DNA of 12,193 nucleotides from CBFGTJ01 sp965651815 (lineage in GTDB: Bacteria; Actinomycetota; Acidimicrobiia; Acidimicrobiales; Microtrichaceae). The position numbers were made by a program, and so were the translations under genes. The notes beneath the pieces are model-generated. The model worked only from the letters and a program-made list of their open reading frames with translations. It did not search any database and was not told where the DNA came from. Below are positions 6,932 through 12,193 of the stretch, one piece after another (position 1 is the stretch's first letter; the number at the start of each line of letters is the position of its first letter). Location: contig CBFGTJ010000093.1 of the NCBI GenBank assembly GCA_965651815.1, positions 1 to 12,193 on the forward strand, written 5' to 3'.

Positions 6932-8041
6932 ATGACCAACACCCACTCGTCGATCCCACCGGCGCTCTCCGCGGTCATCCTCGCCGCGGGGGAGGGCAGC
7001 CGCATGCGCTCGGAGCGTCCGAAGCCGCTGCACCGCCTGTGCGGCCGGCCGATGCTCATGTACGTGCTGGACTCGCTGGCGGCGGTGGACGCCCGCCGTG
7101 CGGTGATCGTCGTCGGTCACAAGGGCGACTGGGTCACCAAGAAGGTCCAGGAGCACGTCCACGACATCGAGCTCGAGTTCGTCGAGCAGCAGGTCCAGCG
7201 CGGCACCGGTGACGCGACGCTGGTCGGACTCGTCGGCATTCCCGAGGACGAGGACGACAGCGACGTCCTCGTCATGCCGGGCGACGCGCCGCTGCTGCGG
7301 GCGTCGACCATCGCGGCGCTCGTCGAGCACCACCGCTCGACGGGTGCGGCGGCGACGCTGCTCACCGCGGTCATGGACGACCCCACCGGCTACGGGAGGG
7401 TCGTGCGGGGCCGCGAGGGGCGCGTGGTGAGGGTGACCGAGCACCGCGACGCGAGCCCCGAGGAGCTCGAGATCGACGAGGTGAACACCTCGATCTACTG
7501 CTTCCGCCGCAACCTGCTGGCGCCCGCGCTGCGCCGCATCGAGCCCGACAACGACCAGGGCGAGTACTACCTCACCGACGTCGTCGAGGTGCTCGCCGCG
7601 GCCGGCCACCCCGTCGAGGCGATGGTCGCCCCCGACGCCGCCGAGACCCAGGGCATCAACGACCGCCTGCAGCTCGCCAACGCCGAGGCCGAGCTGCGGC
7701 GGCGCACGAACGAGGAGCTCCTGCGGTCGGGGGTCACGATCGTCGACCCGGCCGCGGTGCACGTCGACACCACCGTGAGGGTCGGCCGCGACGTCACCCT
7801 CTTCCCCGGGGTGATGCTCCAGGGTGCGACGGTCGTCGGCGACCGCACCGAGGTCGGCCCCAACAGCCGCCTCGTCGACACGGTCGTCGGCTCCGACTGC
7901 ACGATCGACCAGACCACCGCGCGCGAGGCGCGGATCGGCGACGGCTGCAGGGTCGGTCCGTACGCGGCGCTCGGGCCGGGCTCCGAGGTCCCTTCGAACT
8001 CGACGACCGGGCCGTTCTACACTGCGGAGGCCCGGCGGTGA
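6932..8041 (+). CDS. glmU: GlmU-type GlcNAc-1-phosphate uridylyltransferase, short form lacking the acetyltransferase site
   Basis: A 369-aa protein; full GlmU is 456 aa in Escherichia coli and 495 in M. tuberculosis. The N-terminal domain, which makes UDP-GlcNAc from UTP and GlcNAc-1-P, is complete: LAAGEGSRM (17-25), the Lys of RPKPLH (29-34), QRGTGDA (89-95), MPGDAP (115-120), TGYGR (152-156), EVNTSIY (183-189) and GINDRLQL (241-248). A left-handed beta-helix starts near 268 but stops after a few coils. The stretch VGPYAALGPGSEV aligns with E. coli IGPFARLRPGAEL and lacks the Arg there (R333). The region holding E. coli K351, H363, Y366, N377, N386 and K392 is absent. Acetylation of GlcN-1-P must then come from elsewhere. 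No in-frame ATG, GTG or TTG lies between 6932 and the nucleotide motif, so the ATG one base after the tRNA is the likely start. It has no Shine-Dalgarno. The stop overlaps prs as GTGA. Confidence 0.92.
   Translation: MTNTHSSIPPALSAVILAAGEGSRMRSERPKPLHRLCGRPMLMYVLDSLAAVDARRAVIVVGHKGDWVTKKVQEHVHDIELEFVEQQVQRGTGDATLVGLVGIPEDEDDSDVLVMPGDAPLLRASTIAALVEHHRSTGAAATLLTAVMDDPTGYGRVVRGREGRVVRVTEHRDASPEELEIDEVNTSIYCFRRNLLAPALRRIEPDNDQGEYYLTDVVEVLAAAGHPVEAMVAPDAAETQGINDRLQLANAEAELRRRTNEELLRSGVTIVDPAAVHVDTTVRVGRDVTLFPGVMLQGATVVGDRTEVGPNSRLVDTVVGSDCTIDQTTAREARIGDGCRVGPYAALGPGSEVPSNSTTGPFYTAEARR
8018..8023 (+). promoter_or_regulatory. Possible internal -10 box ahead of prs
   Basis: TACACT lies inside the last codons of glmU, the same hexamer as at 99-104 and 9111-9116. 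Only a weak TTCGAA-like -35 (7993-7998, 19-nt spacer) is present. A start near 8030 would leave the GTG at 8038 without its ribosome site, but would give a leader of about 56 nt to the alternative GTG at 8086. The hexamer may be coincidental because it encodes part of the GlmU C-terminus. Confidence 0.25.
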
Positions 8042-9069
8042 GCGACGCGACGGTGTCGGAGGCGGGCGGATCCGGGAGGCACGTCGTGGAGCTGGTCACC
8101 AAGAAGCGACTGACGATCGTCGCAGGCAGGGTCAACCACGAGCTCGCCGAGGAGGTCGCCCAGCGGCTGGGGCAGGAGCTCGGTCCCGTCCAGCTCGCGG
8201 AGTTCGCCAACGGCGAGCTGCACTGCAAGTACGGCGAATCGATCCGCGGCGCCGACCTGTTCATCTTCCAGAGCCACTGCTCCACGGCGGACCTGTCGGT
8301 CAACGACGCGCTGATGGAGCACCTCATCATGGTCGACGCCGCGAAGCGGGCCTCGGCCAAGCGCATCACCGTCGTCGCGCCCTTCTACGGCTACGGGCGC
8401 CAGGACCGCAAGGCGGAGGGCCGCGAGCCGATCACCGCGAAGCTGCTCGCCAACATGTTCGAGGTCGCGGGGGCGAAGCGGATCGTCAGCGTCGACCTGC
8501 ACTCGGGCCAGATCCAGGGCTTCTTCGACGGCCCCGTCGACCACCTGACCGCCATGCCCGTCCTGGTCGACTGGATGGCGCGGAACCTGCCCGAGGACCT
8601 GGTGGTCGTGTCGCCCGACGCCGGGCGGGTGAAGGTCGCGGAGCGCTACGCCAACCAGCTGCACGCCGACCTCGCCATCGTGCACAAGCGGCGCGTGCGC
8701 GGCGCGAAGAACGCGGTGGTCGCGAAGGAGGTCGTCGGTGACGTCGAGGGCCGCACCTGCGTGCTCATCGACGACATGATCGACACCGCCGGCACGATCG
8801 TCGCCGCCGCCGAACAGCTCGTCGAGCGCGGCGCGTCGTCGGTGTGCTGCGCCGCGACCCACGGCGTGTTCTCCGGGCCCGCGATCGACCGGCTCAAGAA
8901 CTCGGTGCTCACGCGCGTGGTCGTGACCAACACGCTGCCGCTGCCGCCCGAGAAGCGGATCGACAAGATCGAGGTGCTCTCCGCTGCCGGCATCATCGCC
9001 GACGCGATCGACGCGGTGTTCGAGGACTCGTCGGTGTCGGAGATCTTCGACGGCCAGAACCAGACCTGA
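8038..9069 (+). CDS. prs: Ribose-phosphate pyrophosphokinase (PRPP synthetase)
   Basis: A 343-aa PRPP synthetase that makes 5-phosphoribosyl-1-pyrophosphate from ribose 5-phosphate and ATP for purine, pyrimidine, His, Trp and NAD synthesis. Motifs in order: KRLTIVAG opening (23-30), FANGELHCKY (56-65), FYGYGRQDRK (116-125), VDLHSGQIQGFFD (152-164) with the catalytic-loop His, SPDAGRVKVAE (192-202), HKRR (216-219) of the flexible loop, and the PRPP-binding DDMIDTAGT (245-253). The GTG at 8038 has GGAGG at 8026-8030 (7-nt spacing) and overlaps the glmU stop as GTGA. A second in-frame GTG at 8086 has an even better ribosome site and would give 327 aa, closer to the family's usual length. The first 16 residues of the long form are outside the conserved domain. 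A hairpin follows the stop. Confidence 0.96.
   Translation: MSDATVSEAGGSGRHVVELVTKKRLTIVAGRVNHELAEEVAQRLGQELGPVQLAEFANGELHCKYGESIRGADLFIFQSHCSTADLSVNDALMEHLIMVDAAKRASAKRITVVAPFYGYGRQDRKAEGREPITAKLLANMFEVAGAKRIVSVDLHSGQIQGFFDGPVDHLTAMPVLVDWMARNLPEDLVVVSPDAGRVKVAERYANQLHADLAIVHKRRVRGAKNAVVAKEVVGDVEGRTCVLIDDMIDTAGTIVAAAEQLVERGASSVCCAATHGVFSGPAIDRLKNSVLTRVVVTNTLPLPPEKRIDKIEVLSAAGIIADAIDAVFEDSSVSEIFDGQNQT
8074..8079 (+). promoter_or_regulatory. Internal ribosome-binding site for an alternative prs start
   Basis: GGGAGG lies 6 nt upstream of an in-frame GTG at 8086, within the first codons of the longer prs reading. Starting there would give a 327-aa protein opening MELVTKKRLTIVAG. Both starts may be used, or this one may be the true start. 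Confidence 0.4.
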
Positions 9070-9071
9070 GC

Positions 9072-9106
9072 CGGCGCGCGAGCGTCTGGCACCCGTCGCG
9101 GCGCCG
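9072..9106 (+). terminator. GC-rich hairpin after prs, terminator-like
   Basis: CGGCGCGCGA (9072-9081) pairs with TCGC (9096-9099) and GCGCCG (9101-9106). This forms a 10-bp stem with one bulged G (9100) and a 14-nt loop, starting two bases after the prs stop codon. No T-run follows, so it is not a canonical intrinsic terminator. Such hairpins have been proposed as terminators or 3'-end stabilisers in actinobacteria. It overlaps the -35 area of the rplY promoter candidate. Confidence 0.4.
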
Positions 9107-9116
9107 CCGTTACACT
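9086..9116 (+). promoter_or_regulatory. Candidate rplY-pth promoter
   Basis: The -10 TACACT (9111-9116) is preceded by a CTGGCA -35 candidate (9086-9091; four of six matches) with a longish 19-nt spacer. Transcription from about 9123 would give a 60-nt leader carrying the rplY ribosome site. The 9-bp word GCGAGCGTC occurs on both sides of the -10, at 9078-9086 and 9130-9138. Confidence 0.45.
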
Positions 9117-9183
9117 CTCCCGTCGGCCTGCGAGCGTCCCGCGTGCGCCCGGTGCCCCCACACGTCCGCCCCCAGGAGTCGTC

Positions 9184-9792
9184 ATGTCCGAGGTCACCCT
9201 CACCGCCGAGACCGGCCGCAGCAGCGGCAAGGGCCCGGCTCGCCGAGCCCGCGCCGAGGGTCGCATCCCCGCCGTCATCTACGGGGGCGGGGAGCCCGCG
9301 GATGCCGTGACCTTCGACCGGGCCGAGCTGCGGCGCGCGCTCGGCACCAAGGCCGGCCGCAACGCCCTCATCCGCGTCGAGCTGGAGGGCGACTCGTTCC
9401 TCACGCTGGTGCGCGAGATCCAGCAGCACCCGATCCGCCGCGACATCACCCACGTCGACCTGCTCAAGGTCGACCCGACCAAGCCCGTCGAGATGGACAT
9501 CCCGATCCGGCTGGTGGGTGAGGCGAAGAAGGTGACGGTGATGGGCGGCATGACCGAGCAGCGCCTGAACACGCTGCGCGTGCGCGTGCGGCCGGACCAG
9601 ATCCCGCCCTACATCGACGTCGACATCTCCGACATGCGCCTCGACCGGTCGCTGCTGGTCAAGGACGTGCCGATGCCGGAGGGCGTCGTCTGCCTGACCA
9701 GCCCCCAGCAGGCGGTGGTCACCGCGGAGCTCACCCGTGCCGCGGTCGTGGCCCAGCGGGCCGACGGAGACGAGTCCTCCGAGGAGGAGTGA
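9184..9792 (+). CDS. rplY: 50S ribosomal protein L25 (CTC/TL5 long form)
   Basis: A 202-aa two-domain L25, the long CTC/TL5 type that binds 5S rRNA. The N-terminal domain (about 1-93) contains the family signature GKGPARRARAEGRIPAVIYG (15-34) and REIQQHPIRRDITHVDLLKV (77-96). The C-terminal beta domain (about 97-190) includes DIPIRLVGEAK (105-115) and IDVDIS (144-149). The end is acidic (GDESSEEE). The start is well supported: AGGAG (9174-9178) lies 5 nt before the ATG. The stop overlaps the pth start as GTGA, and the GAG-rich codons of the acidic tail supply purine-rich sequence just ahead of that start. Confidence 0.96.
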   Translation: MSEVTLTAETGRSSGKGPARRARAEGRIPAVIYGGGEPADAVTFDRAELRRALGTKAGRNALIRVELEGDSFLTLVREIQQHPIRRDITHVDLLKVDPTKPVEMDIPIRLVGEAKKVTVMGGMTEQRLNTLRVRVRPDQIPPYIDVDISDMRLDRSLLVKDVPMPEGVVCLTSPQQAVVTAELTRAAVVAQRADGDESSEEE

Positions 9793-10397
9793 TCCGGCCG
9801 CGGGCGCACCGCGACACGCCGTGGGACCTGCTCGTCGTCGGGCTGGGGAACCCCGGGGAGCGCTACGCCCGAACCCGGCACAACGTCGGTGCGGACACCG
9901 CGGAGCTGCTCGCGGCGCGCCACGGCGAGCGCTTCCGCAACGACAACCGGTGCAGCGCCCGGGTCGCCGAACTGCGCCTGGACGGCCGCCGCGTCGCGGT
10001 CGCCACGCCGACCACCTGGATGAACGAGTCCGGTCGTTCGGTCGCGCAGCTCGTGAAGCGGTACCCGATCGAGGAGTGGGCCGACCTGGTGGTCGTGCAC
10101 GACGAGCTCGACCTGCCGCCCGGCCGGGTGAAGGTCAAGGTCGGCGGCGGGCTCGCCGGGCACAACGGCCTGCGCTCCCTGGAGCAGCACCTGCACACGC
10201 GTGAGTTCACCCGGGTCCGCATCGGGGTCGGAAAGCCCCCCGGCGGTGCCGCCAAGGGCGCGGACTGGGTGCTGTCGAAGGTGCCGGCCGCGGCGCGCGC
10301 CGAGCTGGACGTCGCGTGCGAGGTGGCGGCCGACGCCGTCGAGTCCATCCTGCTCGAGGGCATCGACGCGACGATGCAGCGGGTGAACGCGGGCTAG
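9789..10397 (+). CDS. pth: Peptidyl-tRNA hydrolase
   Basis: A 202-aa Pth that frees tRNA from prematurely released peptidyl-tRNA. The opening VVGLGNPGERYARTRHNVG (16-34) holds the substrate Asn (21) and catalytic His (31). Next come TTWMNESG (75-82) with Asn79, HDELDLPPG (104-112) with Asp105, GGGLAGHNGLRS (119-130) with Asn126, and RIGVGKP (144-150). TTWMN replaces the more usual TFMN, a mild change. No other ATG, GTG or TTG lies between 9789 and the GLGNPG motif, so the GTG that overlaps the rplY stop is the likely start. GAGG at 9781-9784 is close to it, which suggests coupling to rplY translation. The stop shares CTAG with the convergent permease gene. Confidence 0.97.
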   Translation: MIRPRAHRDTPWDLLVVGLGNPGERYARTRHNVGADTAELLAARHGERFRNDNRCSARVAELRLDGRRVAVATPTTWMNESGRSVAQLVKRYPIEEWADLVVVHDELDLPPGRVKVKVGGGLAGHNGLRSLEQHLHTREFTRVRIGVGKPPGGAAKGADWVLSKVPAAARAELDVACEVAADAVESILLEGIDATMQRVNAG

Positions 10398-11284
10398 CCG
10401 AGGGCGATCAGCGCGACGGCGCCCGCCGCGATCGCCAGGCCGACCGCCTGGTGGGGCGCGAGCCGTTCCCGCAGCACGGCCCGCGCCAGCACCACCGTCG
10501 ACGCGGGGTACATCGCGCCGACCACGCCGACGAGGGTGAGCAGCCCCTGGCGGGTCGCGAGCAGGTAGAACGCGTTGCCGGTCGCGTCGAGGCAGCCGGC
10601 GAGCGCCGCGAACGCGAGGCCGCGCGGGGCCGGCCGCGCCGGGCGCGCCGTCAGCGCGACGAACCCGGCGAGCACGACCGCGGCGGCGCGCGCCGCGGCG
10701 ATCGGCCACATCCCGCTGCCCTCGCCGGTGTGGCTGATCAGCGTGAAGAACCCGCCGAAGGCGACGCCCGCGAGGGTGCCCGCGACCACCGGCAGGCCTC
10801 CCCGCGCGGCGAGCCGCTTCGGTGCCCGCAGGTGCACCGAGGCCTCCACGGCCCGCTCGGAGACCGCTGCCTCCACCGGGGTGGGCTCACGGCTGATCAG
10901 CACGATCGCCGGCAGCCCCAGGAGGATGCCGGCGGTCGACAGGACGCCCGGTCGCTCGCCCGCCGCCACGCCGGCGACGACCGGGACCAGCGCCGACATG
11001 ACCGCGGACACGGGGGCCACGACGCTCATCGGGCCCTGGCCCATCGCCCAGTAGAAGAGGACGAGCCCCACCGCACCGGCGACGCCGGCGAGCGCACCGA
11101 ACAGGAGGTCCCTGCCGGTCGGGGAGCCGGAGATCGCGAGGCACGAGGCGAGCACCAGCCCGAGCCCGGCCGCTTGCGCCGCGACCGTGGTGAGCAACGC
11201 CGCCATCCGCCTCGCCGACAGGCCACCGAAGAAGTCCCCGATCCCGAACGTGGCGGCGGAGAGCGCGGCGAGCAGTACGGCCAT
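10394..11284 (-). CDS. EamA/DMT-superfamily permease
   Basis: A 296-aa integral membrane protein with about ten hydrophobic helices and two EamA repeats. The repeat signatures are APVSAVMSALVPVVAGVAAGE (90-110) and the region from GAMYPASTVVLARAVLRERL (257-276) to the C-terminal helix. An Arg/Glu-rich loop (about 132-163) separates the halves. Members export or import small metabolites; the substrate is not predictable. The frame is open to a further ATG at 11398, but the added 38 residues are Pro/Gly/Arg-rich and would overlap mfd, so the ATG at 11284, at the first membrane helix, is preferred. It has no clear Shine-Dalgarno; a TTGGAC...TGGAAT pair lies just upstream on the minus strand. It interrupts the pth-mfd interval in opposite orientation. 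Confidence 0.87.
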   Translation of the reverse strand: MAVLLAALSAATFGIGDFFGGLSARRMAALLTTVAAQAAGLGLVLASCLAISGSPTGRDLLFGALAGVAGAVGLVLFYWAMGQGPMSVVAPVSAVMSALVPVVAGVAAGERPGVLSTAGILLGLPAIVLISREPTPVEAAVSERAVEASVHLRAPKRLAARGGLPVVAGTLAGVAFGGFFTLISHTGEGSGMWPIAAARAAAVVLAGFVALTARPARPAPRGLAFAALAGCLDATGNAFYLLATRQGLLTLVGVVGAMYPASTVVLARAVLRERLAPHQAVGLAIAAGAVALIALG

Positions 11285-11343
11285 GGAGCGGGCAGCATTC
11301 CACACCGCGGCGGGGTCGGCGTCCAACCCGCCGGGTCCCGCGG

Positions 11344-11349
11344 TATGTT
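11344..11349 (+). promoter_or_regulatory. Candidate -10 box for leaderless mfd mRNA
   Basis: TATGTT (11344-11349, four of six matches and a TANNNT fit) ends exactly six nucleotides before the GTG at 11356. Transcription would begin at or beside the start codon. No Shine-Dalgarno and no convincing -35 are present. Leaderless mRNAs with ATG or GTG at the 5' end are common in actinobacteria. Confidence 0.45.
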
Positions 11350-11355
11350 CGCCCG

Positions 11356-12193
11356 GTGACCGAGCGACCCCCCGCGGACACGCTGGACGCCCGCGCACCG
11401 GCGCGCCCCGAGCCGCCGCTGCGGGCGCTCCTGCCCCGGCTGCGTGACGAGCCGGGCCTCCTCGGCGCGCTCGGCCGGTCCTCGACGGTGCTGGTCGTGC
11501 CCGAGGCGGCCCGCGCGGTCACCGTCGCCGGCCTCGTCGAGCTCTCGCGCCGCCGTCCGGTGGTCGTGGCGGTGCCCGCCGCGTCCGACGCGGAGCGGCT
11601 CGCCGCGGACCTCGAGGCGTTCCTGCCGGCCTCGTCGGTCGAGCTGTTCCCCGCATGGGAGACGCTGCCGTTCGAGCGCGTGAGCCCCTCGATCGAGACC
11701 ATGGGGCGGCGGCTGCGCACGATGTGGCGGCTGCGCAGCGGTGACGAGTCACTCGCGGTCGTCGTCGCGCCCGCCCGGGCGCTCGTGCAGCGCCTCGGGC
11801 CGCAGGTGGAGCACGTCGAACCGATCGTGCTGCGCCGCGACGGACACCTGGACTCCACCGAGCTGGTCGAGCAGCTCGTCGCGGCCGGGTACCGGCGCGA
11901 GTACCAGGTGGAGCACCGCGGCGAGGTCGCGGTGCGCGGCTCGATCATCGACGTGTTCCCCTCCACCGCGGACGCGCCGGTGCGCATCGACCTGTGGGGC
12001 GACGAGGTCGACCGCCTGTTCGAGTTCTCCGTCGCCGACCAGCGCGCGACGGTCGAGCTGGACGAGGTGCACGTCTTCCCCGCGCGCGAGCTGCTGCCGA
12101 CCGAGGAGGTCCGGGCCCGTGCCGAGCGGCTCGTCGCCACCGAGCCCTGGGGCCGTGAGCAGTGGCAGCGGATCGCCGACGGCGAGGTCTTCG
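11356..12193 (+). CDS. mfd: Transcription-repair coupling factor Mfd, 5' part (runs off the window)
   Basis: The first 279 codons of Mfd, with no stop before the window ends; the full protein is usually about 1150-1200 aa. Mfd removes RNA polymerase stalled at lesions and recruits UvrA. The UvrB-like N-terminal region is present: TVLVVPEAARAVTVAGL (44-60), ELFPAWETLPFERVSP (96-111), the GYRREYQVEHRGE stretch (178-190), VRGSIIDVFP (193-202) and RIDLWGDEVDRLFEF (210-224). The helicase and translocase domains lie beyond the window. The GTG at 11356 gives an N-terminal extension of about 20 Pro/Arg-rich residues before the conserved part. It lacks a ribosome site, consistent with leaderless translation. 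It diverges from the permease across 71 bp. Confidence 0.95.
   Translation, partial: MTERPPADTLDARAPARPEPPLRALLPRLRDEPGLLGALGRSSTVLVVPEAARAVTVAGLVELSRRRPVVVAVPAASDAERLAADLEAFLPASSVELFPAWETLPFERVSPSIETMGRRLRTMWRLRSGDESLAVVVAPARALVQRLGPQVEHVEPIVLRRDGHLDSTELVEQLVAAGYRREYQVEHRGEVAVRGSIIDVFPSTADAPVRIDLWGDEVDRLFEFSVADQRATVELDEVHVFPARELLPTEEVRARAERLVATEPWGREQWQRIADGEVF

Noticed and set aside
6896..7762. A 288-codon open frame antisense to glmU
   Set aside because: Mirrors GlmU codons and has no family features; it would also run across the tRNA.
7824..8741. A plus-strand open frame over the glmU end and prs, checked as a possible frameshifted GlmU C-terminus
   Set aside because: It is Arg/Ala/Gly-rich and contains none of the GlmU acetyltransferase motifs, so it does not support a frameshift explanation for the short GlmU.
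11345..11359. Mini-ORF ATG TTC GCC CGG TGA overlapping the mfd start, as a possible coupled leader peptide
   Set aside because: No ribosome site, and its ATG lies inside the proposed -10 box. It is most simply a by-product of TATGTT followed by GTGA.
1..12193. CRISPR array, insertion sequence, integrase or attachment site at the tRNA, toxin-antitoxin or defence genes
   Set aside because: No spaced repeats, transposase or integrase motifs, and no duplicated tRNA 3' end were seen on either strand. All stretches over 300 bases are filled by recognisable genes.

Overview
The window is very GC-rich, with strong G/C preference at third codon positions, GTG starts at several genes and 4-nt GTGA gene overlaps. 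The order tRNA-Gln / glmU / prs / rplY / pth / (one extra gene) / mfd matches a neighbourhood known in Actinomycetota; Mycobacterium tuberculosis has glmU, prsA, lpqT, rplY, pth and mfd close together. I therefore read it as a chromosomal segment of a high-GC actinobacterium. Acidimicrobiia is a guess that the sequence alone cannot settle.

Region 1 (1-6818) is a cell-surface polysaccharide locus. A promoter region with a 27-bp near-perfect inverted repeat precedes a Wzz/BY-kinase-like membrane protein whose kinase motifs have decayed. This gene overlaps a Wzx-type flippase by 8 nt. Convergent to the flippase, and overlapping its 3' end by 56 nt, is a CelD/FemAB-like GNAT acyltransferase on the minus strand. 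A 205-nt divergent intergenic region (4032-4236) carries a perfect inverted repeat abutting a TTGACG -35 box, then a leader with a second inverted repeat. It leads into a polyprenyl-phosphate sugar-1-phosphate transferase, coupled by GTGA to an ExoA-like family 2 glycosyltransferase. Together these supply lipid-linked sugar priming, chain extension, flipping and probably length control or export. No Wzy polymerase or outer export component lies in the window.

Region 2 (6858-10397) is housekeeping. A tRNA-Gln(UUG) ends one nucleotide before the ATG of glmU, so 3' processing of the tRNA would yield an almost leaderless glmU mRNA. This GlmU is only 369 aa: the uridylyltransferase domain is intact, but the acetyltransferase active site is absent. 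It is coupled by GTGA to prs (PRPP synthetase). A hairpin and a new promoter separate prs from rplY (L25/CTC), which is coupled by GTGA to pth.

Region 3 (10394-12193) has an EamA/DMT permease on the minus strand, convergent with pth and sharing a CTAG with it as both stop codons. Divergent from it is the 5' part of mfd, which runs off the window and appears leaderless.

I see no mobile element, CRISPR array, toxin-antitoxin or defence module, and no clearly new system. The points most worth following are the short GlmU with its tRNA-abutting start, the degenerate BY-kinase, and the inverted repeats upstream of the polysaccharide promoters.
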